Of a DNA stretch of 64,000 nt, positions 11,642-23,485 are shown in pieces. Every line of letters starts with the position of its first letter. The first letter of the stretch is position 1. Under the pieces are notes generated by a model. It was not told where the DNA came from and did not search any database. It saw only the letters and a list, made by a program, of their open reading frames with translations. Both the position numbers and the translations under genes were made by a program. This DNA is from Eutreptiella sp. 'Long Island Sound 2002' (Eukaryota > Euglenozoa > Euglenophyceae > Eutreptiales > Eutreptiaceae), in NCBI GenBank assembly GCA_964036045.1, contig CAXIWF010000715.1:186001-250000 (forward strand). The letters run 5' to 3'.

Positions 11642-13199
11642 TTCTCGGAAAATTCTCGGAAAATTCTCGGAAAATTCTCGGAAAATTCTCGGAAAATTCT
11701 CGGAAAATTCTCGGAAAATTCTCGGAAAATTCTCGGAAAATTCTCGGAAAATTCTCGGAAAATTCTCGCAAAGTTCTCGGAAAATTCTCGGAAAATTCTC
11801 GGAAAATTCTCGGAAAATTCTCGGAAAATTCTCGGAAAATTCTCGGAAAATGCTCGGAAAATTCTCAGAAAATTCTCGGAAAATTGACCGAAAATTCTCG
11901 GAAAATTCTCGGAAAATTCTCGGAAAATTCTCGGAAAATTCTCGGAAAATTCTCGGAAAGTTCTCGGAAAATTCTCGGAAAATTCTCGGAAAATTCTCGG
12001 AAAATTCTCGGAAAATTCTCGGAAAATTCTCGGAAAATTCTCGGAAAATTCTTGGAAAATTCTCAGAAAATTCTGGGAAAATTCTCGGAAAATTCTCGGA
12101 AAATTTTTAGAAAATTCTCGGAAAATTCTCGGAAAATTCTCGGAAAATTCTCGGAAAATTCTCGGAAAATTCTCGGAAAGTTCTCGGAAATTCTCGGAAA
12201 ATTCTCGGAAAATTCTCGGAAAATTCTCGGAAAATTCTCGGAAAATTCTCGGAAAATTCTCGGAAAATTCTCGGAAAATTCTTGGAAAATTCTCAGAAAA
12301 TTCTCGGGAAAATCTCGGAAAATTCTCGGAAAATTCTCAGAAAATTCTCGGAAAATCCTCGGAAAGTTCTCGGAAAATTGACGGAAAATTCTCGGAAAAT
12401 TCTCGGAAATTCTCGGAAAATTCTCGGAAAATTCTCAGAAAATTCTCAGAAAATTCTCGGAAAATTCTCGGAAAATTCTCGGAAAATTCTCGGAAAATTG
12501 ACGGAAAATTCTCGAAAATTCTCGGAAAATTCTCAGAAAATTCTCGGAAAATTCTCGGAAAATTCTCGGATAATTCTCGGGGAATTCTCGGAAAATTCTC
12601 GGAAAATTGACGGAAAATTCTCGGAAAATTCTCGGAAAATTCTCAGAAAATTCTCGGAAAATTCTCGGAAAATTCTCGGAAAATTCTCGGAAAATTCTCG
12701 GAAATTTTTCGGAAAATTCTCGGAAAATTCTCGGAAAATTCTCGGAAAATTCTCGGAAAATTCTCGGAAAATTCTCGGAAAATTCTCGGAAAATTCTCGG
12801 AAAATTCTCCGAAAATTCTCGGAAAATTCTCGGAAAATTCTTGGAAAATTCTCGGAAAATTCTCGGAAAATTCTCGGAAAATTCTCGGAAAATTCTCGCA
12901 AAGTTCTCGGAAAATTCTCGGAAAATTCTCGCAAAATTCTCGGAAAATTCTCGGAAAATTCTCGGAAAATTCTCGGAAAATTCTCGGAAAATTCTCGGAA
13001 AATTTTCGGAAAATTCTCGGAAAATTCTCGCAAAGTTCTCGGAAAATTCTCGGAAAATTCTCGGAAAATTCTCGGAAAATTCTCGGAAAATTCTCGGAAA
13101 ATTCTCGGAAAATTCTCGGAAAATTCTCGGAAAATTCTCGGAAAATTCTCGGAAAATTCTCGGAAAATTCTCGGAAAATTCTCGGAAATTTTCGGATAA
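11642..13199 (+). repeat. HOR unit 9, CTCGGG/CTCGAAAATT type
   Basis: CAAAG near 11,769, an ATGCTCGG variant near 11,850 (one of very few ATG in the array), TTGACCG at 11,884, TTTAG near 12,108, CTCGGG near 12,304, TTGACGG at 12,378 and 12,498, CTCGAAAATT inside 12,504-12,521, GGATAATTCTCGGGG followed by GAATTC at 12,582, TTGACGG at 12,607, CAAAG near 12,899 and 13,029, GATA mark at 13,194. Its length (1558 bp) is almost that of unit 21 (1559 bp). Confidence 0.85.
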
Positions 13200-16100
13200 T
13201 TCTCGGAAAATTCTCGCAAAGTTCTCGGAAAATTCTCGGAAAATTCTCGGAAAATTCTCGGAAAATTCTCGGAAAATTGTCGGAAAATTCTCGGAAAATT
13301 CTCGGAAAATTCTCGGAAAATTGACGGAAAATTCTCGGAAAATTCTCGGAAAATTCTCGGAAAATTCTCGGAAAATTCTCGGAAAATTCTCGGAAAATTC
13401 TCGGAAAGTTCTCGGAAAATTCTCGGAAAATTCTCGGAAAATTCTCGGAAAATTCTCGGAAAATTCTCGGAAAATTCTCGGAAAATTCTTGGAAAATTCT
13501 CGGAAAATTCTCGGAAAATTCTCGGAAAATTCTCGGAAAATTCTCGGAAAATTCTCGGAAAATTCTCGGAAAATTCTCGGAAAGTTCTCGGAAAATTCTC
13601 GGAAAATTCTCGGAAAATTCTCGGAAAATTCTCGGAAAATTCTCGGAAAATTCTCGGAAAATTCTCGGAAAATTCTTGGAAAATTGTCAGAAAATTCTCG
13701 GAAAATTTTCGGAAAATTCTCGGAAAATTTTTAGAAAATTCTCGGAAAATTCTCGGAAAGTTCTCGGAAAATTGACGGAAAATTCTCGGAAAATTCTCGG
13801 AAAATTCTCCGAAAATTCTCGGAAAATTCTCAGAAAATTCTCAGAAAATTCTCGGAAAATTCTCGGAAAATTCTCGGAAAATTCTCGGAAAATTGACGGA
13901 AAATTCTCGGAAAATTCTCGGAAAATTCTCGGAAAATTCTCGGAAAATTCTCGGAAAATTCTCGGAAAATTCTCGGAAAATTCTCGGAAAATTCTCGGAA
14001 AATTGACGGAAAATTCTCGGAAAATTCTCGGAAAATTCTCGGAAAATTCTCGGAAAATTCTCGGAAAATTCTCGGAAAATTCTCGGAAAATTCTCGGAAA
14101 ATTCTCGGAAAATTCTCGGAAAATTCTCGGAAAATTCGCGCAAAGTTCTCGGAAAATTCTCGGAAAATTCTCGGAAAATTCTCGGAAAATTCTCGGAAAA
14201 TTCTCGGAAAATTCTCGGAAAATTCTCGGAAAATTCTCAGAAAATTCTCGGAAAATTGACGGAAAATTCTCGGAAAATTCTCGGAAAATTCTCGGAAAAT
14301 TCTCGGAAAATTCTCGGAAAATTCTCGGAAAATTCTCGGAAAGTTCTCGGAAAATTCTCGGAAAATTCTCGGAAAATTCTCGGAAAATTCTCGGAAAATT
14401 CTCGGAAAATTCTCGGAAAATTCTTGGAAAATTCTCGGAAAATTCTCGGAAAATTCTCGGAAAATTCTCGGAAAATTCTCGGAAAATTCTCGGAAAATTC
14501 TCGGAAAATTCTCGGAAAGTTCTCGGAAAATTCTCGGAAAATTCTCGGAAAATTCTCGGAAAATTCTCGGAAAATTCTCGGAAAATTCTCGGAAAATTCT
14601 CGGAAAATTCTTGGAAAATTGTCAGAAAATTCTCGGAAAATTTTCGGAAAATTCTCGGAAAATTTTTAGAAAATTCTCGGAAAATTCTCGGAAAGTTCTC
14701 GGAAAATTGACGGAAAATTCTCGGAAAATTCTCGGAAAATTCTCCGAAAATTCTCGGAAAATTCTCAGAAAATTCTCGGAAAATTCTCGGAAAATTCGCG
14801 CAAAGTTCTCGGAAAATTCTCGGAAAATTCTCGGAAAATTCTCGGAAAATTCTCGGAAAATTCTCGGAAAATTCTCGGAAAATTCTCGGAAAATTCTCAG
14901 AAAATTCTCGGAAAATTCTCGCAAAGTTCTCGGAAAATTCTCGGAAAATTCTCGGAAAATTCTCGGAAAATTCTCGGAAAATTCTCGGAAGATTCTCGGA
15001 AAATTCTCGGAAAATTCTCGGAAAATTCTCGGAAAATTCTCGCAAAGTTCTCGGAAAATTCTCGGAAAATTCTCGGAAAGTTCTCGGAAAATTCTCGGAA
15101 AATTCTCGGAAAATTCTCGGAAAATTCTCGGAAAATTCTCGGAAAATTCTCAGAAAATTCTCGGAAAATTGACGGAAAATTCTCGGAAAATTCTCGGAAA
15201 ATTCTCGGAAAATTCTCGGAAAATTCTCGGAAAATTCTCGGAAAATTCTCGGAAAGTTCTCGGAAAATTCTCGGAAAATTCTCGGAAAATTCTCGGAAAA
15301 TTCTCGGAAAATTCCCGGAAAATTCTCGGAAAATTCTCGGAAAATTCTCGGAAAATTCTCGGAAAATTCTCGGAAAATTCTCGGAAAATTCTCCCAAAGT
15401 TCTCGGAAAATTCTCGGAAAATTCTCGGAAAATTCTCGGAAAATTCTCGGAAAATTCTCGGAAAATTCTCGGAAAATTCTCGGAAAATTCTCGGAAAATT
15501 CTCGGAAAATTCTCGGAAAATTCTCAGAAAATTCTCGGAAAATTCTCGGAAAATTCTCGGAAAGTTCTCGGAAAATTCTCGGAAAATTCTCGGAAAGTTC
15601 TCGGAAAATTCTCGGAAAATTCTCGGAAAATTCTCGGAAAATTCTCGGAAAATTCTCAGAAAATTCTCGGAAAATTCTCGGAAAATTCTTGGAAAATTCT
15701 CAGAAAATTCTCGGAAAATTCTCGGAAAATTCTCGGAAAATTCTCAGAAAATTCTCGGAAAATTCTCGGAAAGTTCTCGGAAAATTGACGGAAAATTCTC
15801 GGAAAATTCTCGGAAATTCTCGGAAAATTCTCGGAAAATTCTCAGAAAATTCTCAGAAAATTCTCGGAAAATTCTCGGAAAATTCTCGGAAAATTCTCGG
15901 AAAATTGACGGAAAATTCTCGAAAATTCTCGGAAAATTCTCGGAAAATTCTCGGAAAATTCTCGGAAAATTCTCGGAAAATTCTCGGAAAATTCTCGGAA
16001 AATTCTCGGAAAATTGACGGAAAATTCTCGGAAAATTCTCGGAAAATTCTCAGAAAATTCTCGGAAAATTCTCGGAAAATTCTCGGAAATTTTTCGGAAA

Positions 16101-16628
16101 ATTCTCGGAAAATTCTCGGAAAATTCTGGGAAAATTCTCGGAAAATTCTCGGAAAATTCTCGGAAAATTCTCGGAAAATTCTCGGAAAATTCTCCGAAAA
16201 TTCTCGGAAAATTCTCGGAAAATTCTCGGAAAATTCTCGGAAAATTCTCGGAAAATTCTCGGAAAATTCTCGGAAAATTCTCGGAAAATTCTCGCAAAGT
16301 TCTCGGAAAATTCTCGGAAAATTCTCGGAAAATTCTCGGAAAATTCTCGGAAAATTCTCGGAAAATTCTCGGAAAATTCTCGGAAAATTCTCGGAAAATT
16401 TTCGGAAAATTCTCGGAAAATTCTCGCAAAGTTCTCGGAAAATTCTCGGAAAATTCTCGGAAAATTCTCGGAAAATTCTCGGAAAATTCTCGGAAAATTC
16501 TCGGAAAATTCTCGGAAAATTCTCGGAAAATTGTCGGAAAATTCTCGGAAAATTCTCGGAAAATTCTCGGAAAATTCTCGGAAAATTCTCGGAAAATTCT
16601 CGGAAAATTCTCGGAAATTTTCGGATAA
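13200..16628 (+). repeat. HOR unit 10, longest interval, two GTCAG cassettes plus a copy of unit 8
   Basis: CAAAG near 13,216, TTGACGG at 13,321, GTCAG at 13,686, TTGACGG near 13,772, 13,893 and 14,003, CGCGCAAAG near 14,136, TTGACGG at 14,256, GTCAG at 14,621, CGCGCAAAG near 14,799, GAAGATT near 14,989, CAAAG near 15,043, then from TTGACGG at 15,169 the unit 8 order to the GATA mark at 16,623. The two GTCAG cassettes are 935 bp apart (85 monomers). No GATA mark occurs for 3429 bp, so at least one expected mark was lost when these pieces joined. Confidence 0.83.
13310..14800 (+). repeat. Tandem duplication, offset 935 bp, GTCAG cassette
   Basis: TTGACGG 13,321/14,256 and GTCAG 13,686/14,621 are offset 935 (85 monomers). 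The second copy aligns with the start of the window at offset 14,086 (TTGACGG 170, GTCAG 535). Downstream the copies diverge: the first continues with TTGACGG at 13,893 and 14,003, the second goes directly to CGCGCAAAG near 14,799. Confidence 0.86.
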
Positions 16629-17968
16629 TTCTCGGAAAATTCTCGGAAAATTCTCGGAAAATTCTCGGAAAATTCTCGGAAAATTCTCGGAAAATTCTCG
16701 GAAAATTCTCGGAAAATTCTCGGAAAATTCTCGGAAAATTCTCGGAAAATTCTCGCAAAGTTCTCGGAAAATTCTTGGAAAATTCTCGGAAAATTCTCGG
16801 AAAATTCTCGGAAAATTCTCGGAAAATTCTCGGAAAATTCTCGGAAAATTCTCAGAAAATTCTCGGAAAATTGACCGAAAAGTCTCGGAAAATTCTCGGA
16901 AAATTCTCGGAAAATTCTCGGAAAATTCTCGGAAAATTCTCGGAAAGTTCTCGGAAAATTCTCGGAAAATTCTCGGAAAATTCTCGGAAAATTCTCGGAA
17001 AATTCTCGGAAAATTCTCGGAAAATTCTCGGAAAATTCTTGGAAAATTCTCAGAAAATTCTCGGGAAAATCTCGGAAAATTCTCGGAAAATTCTCAGAAA
17101 ATTCTCGGAAAATCCTCGGAAAGTTCTCGGAAAATTGACGGAAAATTCTCGGAAAATTCTCGGAAATTCTCGGAAAATTCTCGGAAAATTCTCAGAAAAT
17201 TCTCAGAAAATTCTCGGAAAATTCTCGGAAAATTCTCGGAAAATTCTCGGAAAATTGACGGAAAATTCTCGAAAATTCTCGGAAAATTCTCAGAAAATTC
17301 TCGGAAAATTCTCGGAAAATTCTCGGATAATTCTCGGGAAAATTCTCGGAAAATTCTCGGAAAATTGACGGAAAATTCTCGGAAAATTCTCGGAAAATTC
17401 TCAGAAAATTCTCGGAAAATTCTCGGAAAATTCTCGGAAAATTCTCGGAAAATTCTCGGAAATTTTTCGGAAAATTCTCGGAAAATTCTCGGAAAATTCT
17501 CGGAAAATTCTCGGAAAATTCTCGGAAAATTCTCGGAAAATTCTCGGAAAATTCTCGGAAAATTCTCCGAAAATTCTCGGAAAATTCTCGGAAAATTCTT
17601 GGAAAATTCTCGGAAAATTCTCGGAAAATTCTCGGAAAATTCTCGGAAAATTCTCGCAAAGTTCTCGGAAAATTCTCGGAAAATTCTCGCAAAATTCTCG
17701 GAAAATTCTCGGAAAATTCTCGGAAAATTCTCGGAAAATTCTCGGAAAATTCTCGGAAAATTTTCGGAAAATTCTCGGAAAATTCTCGCAAAGTTCTCGG
17801 AAAATTCTCGGAAAATTCTCGGAAAATTCTCGGAAAATTCTGGGAAAATTCTCGGAAAATTCTCGGAAAATTCTCGGAAAATTCTCGGAAAATTCTCGGA
17901 AAATTCTCGGAAAATTCTCGGAAAATTCTCGGAAAATTCTCGGAAAATTCTCGGAAATTTTCGGATAA
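16629..17968 (+). repeat. HOR unit 11, CTCGGG/CTCGAAAATT type
   Basis: CAAAG near 16,755, TTGACCGAAAAGTCTCGG at 16,871, AAAGTT at 16,947, CTTGG near 17,038, CTCGGG near 17,061, TTGACGG near 17,135 and 17,255, CTCGAAAATT inside 17,261-17,278, TTGACGG near 17,365, CAAAG near 17,656 and 17,788, GATA mark at 17,963. TTGACCG, AAAGTT and CTTGG align with unit 9 at offset 4987; from CTCGGG the offset is 4757, so about 230 bp present in unit 9 (12.06-12.30 kb) is absent here. Confidence 0.84.
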
Positions 17969-20560
17969 TTCTCGGAAAATTCTCGCAAAGTTCTCGGAAA
18001 ATTCTCGGAAAATTCTCGGAAAATTCTCGGAAAATTCTCGGAAAATTCTCGGAAAATTCTCGGAAAATTCTCGGAAAATTCTCGGAAAATTCTCAGAAAA
18101 TTCTCGGAAAATTGACGGAAAATTCTCGGAAAATTCTCGGAAAATTCTCGGAAAATTCTCGGAAAATTCACGGAAAATTCTCGGAAAGTTCTCGGAAAAT
18201 TCTCGGAAAATTCTCGGAAAATTCTCGGAAAATTCTCGGAAAATTCTCGGAAAATTCTCGGAAAATTCTCGGAAAATTCTTGGAAAATTCTCAGAAAATT
18301 CTCGGAAAATTCTCGGAAAATTCTCGGAAATTTTTTAGAAAATTCTCAGAAAATTCTCGGAAAGTTCTCGGAAAATTGACGGAAAATTCTCGGAAAATTC
18401 TCGGAAAATTCTCGGAAAATTCTCGGAAAATTCTCAGAAAATTCTCAGAAAATTCTCGGAAAATTCACGGAAAATTCTCGGAAAATTCTCGGAAAATTGA
18501 CGGAAAATTCTCGGAAAATTCTCGGAAAATTCTCGGAAAATTCTCGGAAAATTCTCGGAAAATTCTCGGAAAATTCTCGGAAAATTCTCGGAAAATTCTC
18601 GGAAAATTCTCGGAAAATTGACGGAAAATTCTCGGAAAATTCTCGGAAAATTCTCGGAAAATTCTCGGAAAATTCTCGGAAAATTCTCGGAAAATTCTCG
18701 GAAAATTCTCGGAAAATTCTCGGAAAATTCTCGGAAAATTCTCGGAAAATTCTCGGAAAGTTCTCGGAAAATTCTCGGAAAATTCTCGGAAAATTCTCGG
18801 AAAATTCTCGGAAAATTCTCGGAAAATTCTCGGAAAATTCTCGGAAAATTCTTGGAAAATTCTCAGAAAATTCTCGGGAAAATCTCGGAAAATTCTCGGA
18901 AAATTCTCAGAAAATTCTCGGAAAATCCTCGGAAAGTTCTCGGAAAATTGACGGAAAATTCTCGGAAAATTCTCGGAAATTCTCGGAAAATTCTCGGAAA
19001 ATTCTCAGAAAATTCTCAGAAAATTCTCGGAAAATTCTCGGAAAATTCTCGGAAAATTCTCGGAAAATTGACGGAAAATTCTCGAAAATTCTCGGAAAAT
19101 TCTCAGAAAATTCTCGGAAAATTCTCGGAAAATTCTCGGATAATTCTCGGGAAAATTCTCGGAAAATTCTCGGAAAATTGACGGAAAATTCTCGGAAAAT
19201 TCTCGGAAAATTCTCAGAAAATTCTCGGAAAATTCTCGGAAAATTCTCGGAAAATTCTCGGAAAATTCTCGGAAATTTTTCGGAAAATTCTCGGAAAATT
19301 CTCGGAAAATTCTCGGAAAATTCTCGGAAAATTCTCGGAAAATTCTCGGAAAATTCTCGGAAAATTCTCGGAAAATTCTCCGAAAATTCTCGGAAAATTC
19401 TCGGAAAATTCTTGGAAAATTCTCGGAAAATTCTCGGAAAATTCTCGGAAAATTCTCGGAAAATTCTCGCAAAGTTCTCGGAAAATTCTCGGAAAATTCT
19501 CGCAAAATTCTCGGAAAATTCTCGGAAAATTCTCGGAAAATTCTCGGAAAATTCTCGGAAAATTCTCGGAAAATTTTCGGAAAATTCTCGGAAAATTCTC
19601 GCAAAGTTCTCGGAAAATTCTCGGAAAATTCTCGGAAAATTCTCGGAAAATTCTGGGAAAATTCTCGGAAAATTCTCGGAAAATTCTCGGAAAATTCTCG
19701 GAAAATTCTCGGAAAATTCTCGGAAAATTCTCGGAAAATTCTCGGAAAATTCTCGGAAAATTCTCGGAAATTTTCGGATAATTCTCGGAAAATTCTCGCA
19801 AAGTTCTCGGAAAATTCTCGGAAAATTCTCGGAAAATTCTCGGAAAATTCTCGGAAAATTCTCGGAAAATTCTCGGAAAATTCTCGGAAAATTCTCGGAA
19901 AATTCTCAGAAAATTCTCGGAAAATTGACGGAAAATTCTCGGAAAATTCTCGGAAAATTCTCGGAAAATTCTCGGAAAATTCACGGAAAATTCTCGGAAA
20001 GTTCTCGGAAAATTCTCGGAAAATTCTCGGAAAATTCTCGGAAAATTCTCGGAAAATTCTCGGAAAATTCTCGGAAAATTCTCGGAAAATTCTTGGAAAA
20101 TTCTCAGAAAATTCTCGGAAAATTCTCGGAAAATTCTCGGAAATTTTTTAGAAAATTCTCAGAAAATTCTCGGAAAGTTCTCGGAAAATTGACGGAAAAT
20201 TCTCGGAAAATTCTCGGAAAATTCTCGGAAAATTCTCGGAAAATTCTCAGAAAATTCTCAGAAAATTCTCGGAAAATTCACGGAAAATTCTCGGAAAATT
20301 CTCGGAAAATTGACGGAAAATTCTCGGAAAATTCTCGGAAAATTCTCGGAAAATTCTCGGAAAATTCTCGGAAAATTCTCGGAAAATTCTCGGAAAATTC
20401 TCGGAAAATTCTCGGAAAATTCTCGGAAAATTGACGGAAAATTCTCGGAAAATTCTCGGAAAATTCTCGGAAAATTCTCGGAAAATTCTCGGAAAATTCT
20501 CGGAAAATTCTCGGAAAATTCTCGGAAAATTCTCGGAAAATTCTCGGAAAATTCTCGGAA
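16890..20560 (+). repeat. Tandem duplication, two copies of 1813 bp
   Basis: Every mark I compared between about 16.95 and 18.7 kb recurs at exactly +1813: AAAGTT 16,947/18,760; CTCGGG 17,063/18,876; TTCACGG 18,170/19,983; six-T TAG 18,331/20,144; TTGACGG 18,497/20,310 and 18,618/20,431; GATA mark 17,963/19,776. Conceptual minus-strand translations of 17,192-18,171 and 19,005-19,984 agree residue for residue. The left edge lies between 16,885 and 16,947, because the TTGACCGAAAAGTC at 16,871 has no partner at 18,684. This is the clearest recent duplication in the window. Confidence 0.93.
17969..19781 (+). repeat. HOR unit 12, spans the junction of the 1813-bp tandem duplication
   Basis: CAAAG at 17,986, TTGACGG near 18,112, TTCACGG at 18,170, six-T TAG from 18,331, TTGACGG near 18,377, 18,497 and 18,618 (step 121), AAAGTT at 18,760, CTCGGG near 18,874, CTCGAAAATT inside 19,074-19,091, TTGACGG near 19,178, GATA mark at 19,776. 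Marks from 16,947 onward recur here at exactly +1813. The unit joins the tail of one copy to the head of the next. Confidence 0.87.
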
Positions 20561-20902
20561 AATTCTCGGAAAATTCTCGGAAAATTCTCGCAAAGTTCTC
20601 GGAAAATTCTCGGAAAATTCTCGGAAAATTCTCGGAAAATTCTCAGAAAATTCTCGGAAAATTCTCGGAAAATTCTCGGAAAACTCTCGGAAAATTTTCG
20701 GAAAATTCTCGGAAAATTCTCGCAAAGTTCTCGGAAAATTCTCGGAAAATTCTCGGAAAATTCTCGGAAAATTCTCGGAAAATTCTCGGAAAATCCTGGG
20801 AAAATTCTCGGAAAATTCTCGGAAAATTCTCGGAAAATTCTCGGAAAATTCTCGGAAAATTCTCGGAAAATTCTCGGAAAAATCTCGGAAATTTTCGGAT
20901 AA
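19782..20902 (+). repeat. HOR unit 13, six-T TAG cassette
   Basis: CAAAG near 19,799, TTCACGG at 19,983, six-T TAG from 20,144, TTGACGG near 20,190 and at 20,310 and 20,431 (step 121), CAAAG near 20,591, AACTCTCGG near 20,684, CAAAG near 20,723, ATCCTGGG near 20,796, GGAAAAATC, GATA mark at 20,897. It aligns with 32.0-33.2 kb at offset 12,307. The part from 20,431 also aligns with 23,014-23,485 at offset 2583. Confidence 0.86.
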
Positions 20903-22705
20903 TTCTCGGAAAATTCTCGGAAAATTCTCCGAAAATTCTCGGAAAATTCTCGGAAAATTCTCGGAAAATTCTCGGAAAATTCTCGGAAAATTCTCGGAAA
21001 ATTCTCGGAAAATTCTCGGAAAATTCTCGCAAAGTTCTCGGAAAATTCTCGGAAAATTCTCGGAAAATTCTCGGAAAATTCTCGGAAAATTCTCGGAAAA
21101 TTCTCGGAAAATTCTCGGAAAATTCTCAGAAAATTCTCGGAAAATTGACGGAAAATTCTCGGAAAATTCTCGGAAAATTCTCGGAAAATTCTCGGAAAAT
21201 TCTCGGAAAATTCTCGGAAAATTCTCGGAAAGTTCTTGGAAAATTCTCGGAAAATTCTCGGAAAATTCTCGGAAAATTCTCGGAAAATTCTCGGAAAATT
21301 CTCGGAAAATTCTCGGAAAATTCTTGGAAAATTCTCAGAAAATTCTCGGAAAATTCTCGGAAAATTCTCGGAAAATTTTTAGAAAATTCTCGGAAAATTC
21401 TCGGAAAGTTCTCGGAAAATTGACGGAAAATTCTCGGAAAATTCTCGGAAAATTCTCGGAAAATTCTCGGAAAATTCTCAGAAAATTCTCAGAAAATTCT
21501 CGGAAAATTCTCGGAAAATTCTCGGAAAATTCTCGGAAAATTGACGGAAAATTCTCGGAAAATTCTCGGAAGATTCTCGGAAAATTCTCGGAAAATTCTC
21601 GGAAAATTCTCGGAAAATTCTCGGAAAATTCTCGGAAAATTCTCGGAAAATTGACGGAAAATTCTCGGAAAATTCTCGGAAAATTCTCAGAAAATTCTCG
21701 GAAAATTCTCGGAAAATTCTCGGAAAATTCTCGGAAAATTCTCGGAAAATTTTCGGAAAATTCTCGGAAAATTCTCGGAAAATTCTCGGAAAATTCTCGG
21801 AAAATTCTCGGAAAATTCTCAGAAAATTCTCAGAAAATTCTCGGAAAATTCTCGGAAAATTCTCGGAAAATTCTCGGAAAATTCTCGGAAAATTCTCGGA
21901 AAATTCTCGGAAAATTTTCGGAAAATTCTCGGAAAATTCTCGGAAAATTCTCGGAAAATTCTCGGAAAATTCTCGGAAAATTCTCGGAAAATTCTCGGAA
22001 AATTCTCGGAAAATTTTCGGAAAATTCTCGGAAAATTCTCGGAAAATTCTCGGAAAATTCCCGGAAAATTGACGGAAAATTCTCGGAAAATTCTCGGAAA
22101 AATCTCGGAAAATTCTCGGAAAATTCTCGGAAAATTCTCGGAAAATTCTCGGAAAATTCTCGGAAAATTCTCGGAAAATTGACGGAAAATTCTCGGAAAA
22201 TTCTCGGAAAATTCTCAGAAAATTCTCGGAAAATTCTCGGAAAATTCTCGGAAAATTCTCGGAAATTTTTCGGAAAATTCTCCGAAAATTCTCGGAAAAT
22301 TCTCGGAAAATTCTCAGAAAATTCTCGGAAAATTCTCGGAAAATTCTCGGAAAATTCTCGGAAAATTCTCCGAAAATTCTCGGAAAATTCTCGGAAAATT
22401 CTCGGAAAATTCTCGGAAAATTCTCGCAAAGTTCTCGGAAAATTCTTGGAAAATTCTCGGAAAATTCTCGGAAAATTCTCGGAAAATTCTCGGAAAATTC
22501 TCGGAAAATTCTCGGAAAATTCTCGGAAAATTTTCGGAAAATTCTCGGAAAATTCTCGCAAAGTTCTCGGAAAATTCTCGGAAAATTCTCGGAAAATTCT
22601 GGGAAAATTCTCGGAAAATTCTCGGAAAATTCTCGGAAAATTCTCGGAAAATTCTCGGAAAATTCTCGGAAAATTCTCGGAAAATTCTCGGAAATTTTCG
22701 GATAA
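20903..22705 (+). repeat. HOR unit 14, TTTAG/CCCGG type
   Basis: CTCCG near 20,930, CAAAG near 21,031, TTGACGG near 21,147, CTTGG twice, TTTAG near 21,380, TTGACGG at 21,420, 21,541 and 21,651 (steps 121, 110), CCCGG near 22,060, TTGACGG at 22,069 and 22,179 (step 110), CAAAG near 22,431 and 22,559 with TTTTCGG between, CTGGG, GATA mark at 22,700. Same order as 24.3-26.0, 33.2-34.8 and 34.8-36.5 kb. Confidence 0.84.
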
Positions 22706-23485
22706 TTCTCGGAAAATTCTGGGAAAATTCTCGGAAAATTCTCGGAAAATTCTCGGAAAATTCTCGGAAAATTCTCGGAAAATTCTCGGAAAATTCTCGG
22801 AAAATTCTCGGAAAATTCTCGGAAAATTCTCGCAAAGTTCTCGGAAAATTCTCGGAAAATTCTCGGAAAATTCTCGGAAAATTCTCGGAAAATTCTCGGA
22901 AAATTCTCGGAAAATTCTCGGAAAATTCTCAGAAAATTCTCGGAAAATTCTCGGAAAATTCTCGGAAAATTCTCGGAAAATTCTCGGAAAATTCTCGGAA
23001 AATTCTCGGAAAATTGACGGAAAATTCTCGGAAAATTCTCGGAAAATTCTCGGAAAATTCTCGGAAAATTCTCGGAAAATTCTCGGAAAATTCTCGGAAA
23101 ATTCTCGGAAAATTCTCGGAAAATTCTCGGAAAATTCTCGGAAAATTCTCGGAAAATTCTCGGAAAATTCTCGCAAAGTTCTCGGAAAATTCTCGGAAAA
23201 TTCTCGGAAAATTCTCGGAAAATTCTCAGAAAATTCTCGGAAAATTCTCGGAAAATTCTCGGAAAACTCTCGGAAAATTTTCGGAAAATTCTCGGAAAAT
23301 TCTCGCAAAGTTCTCGGAAAATTCTCGGAAAATTCTCGGAAAATTCTCGGAAAATTCTCGGAAAATTCTCGGAAAATTCTGGGAAAATTGTCGGAAAATT
23401 CTCGGAAAATTCTCGGAAAATTCTCGGAAAATTCTCGGAAAATTCTCGGAAAATTCTCGGAAAAATCTCGGAAATTTTCGGATAA
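22706..23485 (+). repeat. HOR unit 15, short (780 bp)
   Basis: CTGGG near 22,721, CAAAG near 22,833, CTCAG near 22,930, TTGACGG at 23,014, CAAAG near 23,174, AACTCTCGG near 23,265, CAAAG near 23,306, GTCGG near 23,390, GGAAAAATC near 23,460, GATA mark at 23,480. The second half repeats the end of unit 13 at offset 2583. It looks like an inserted extra copy that the otherwise matching 33-35 kb block lacks. Confidence 0.82.
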
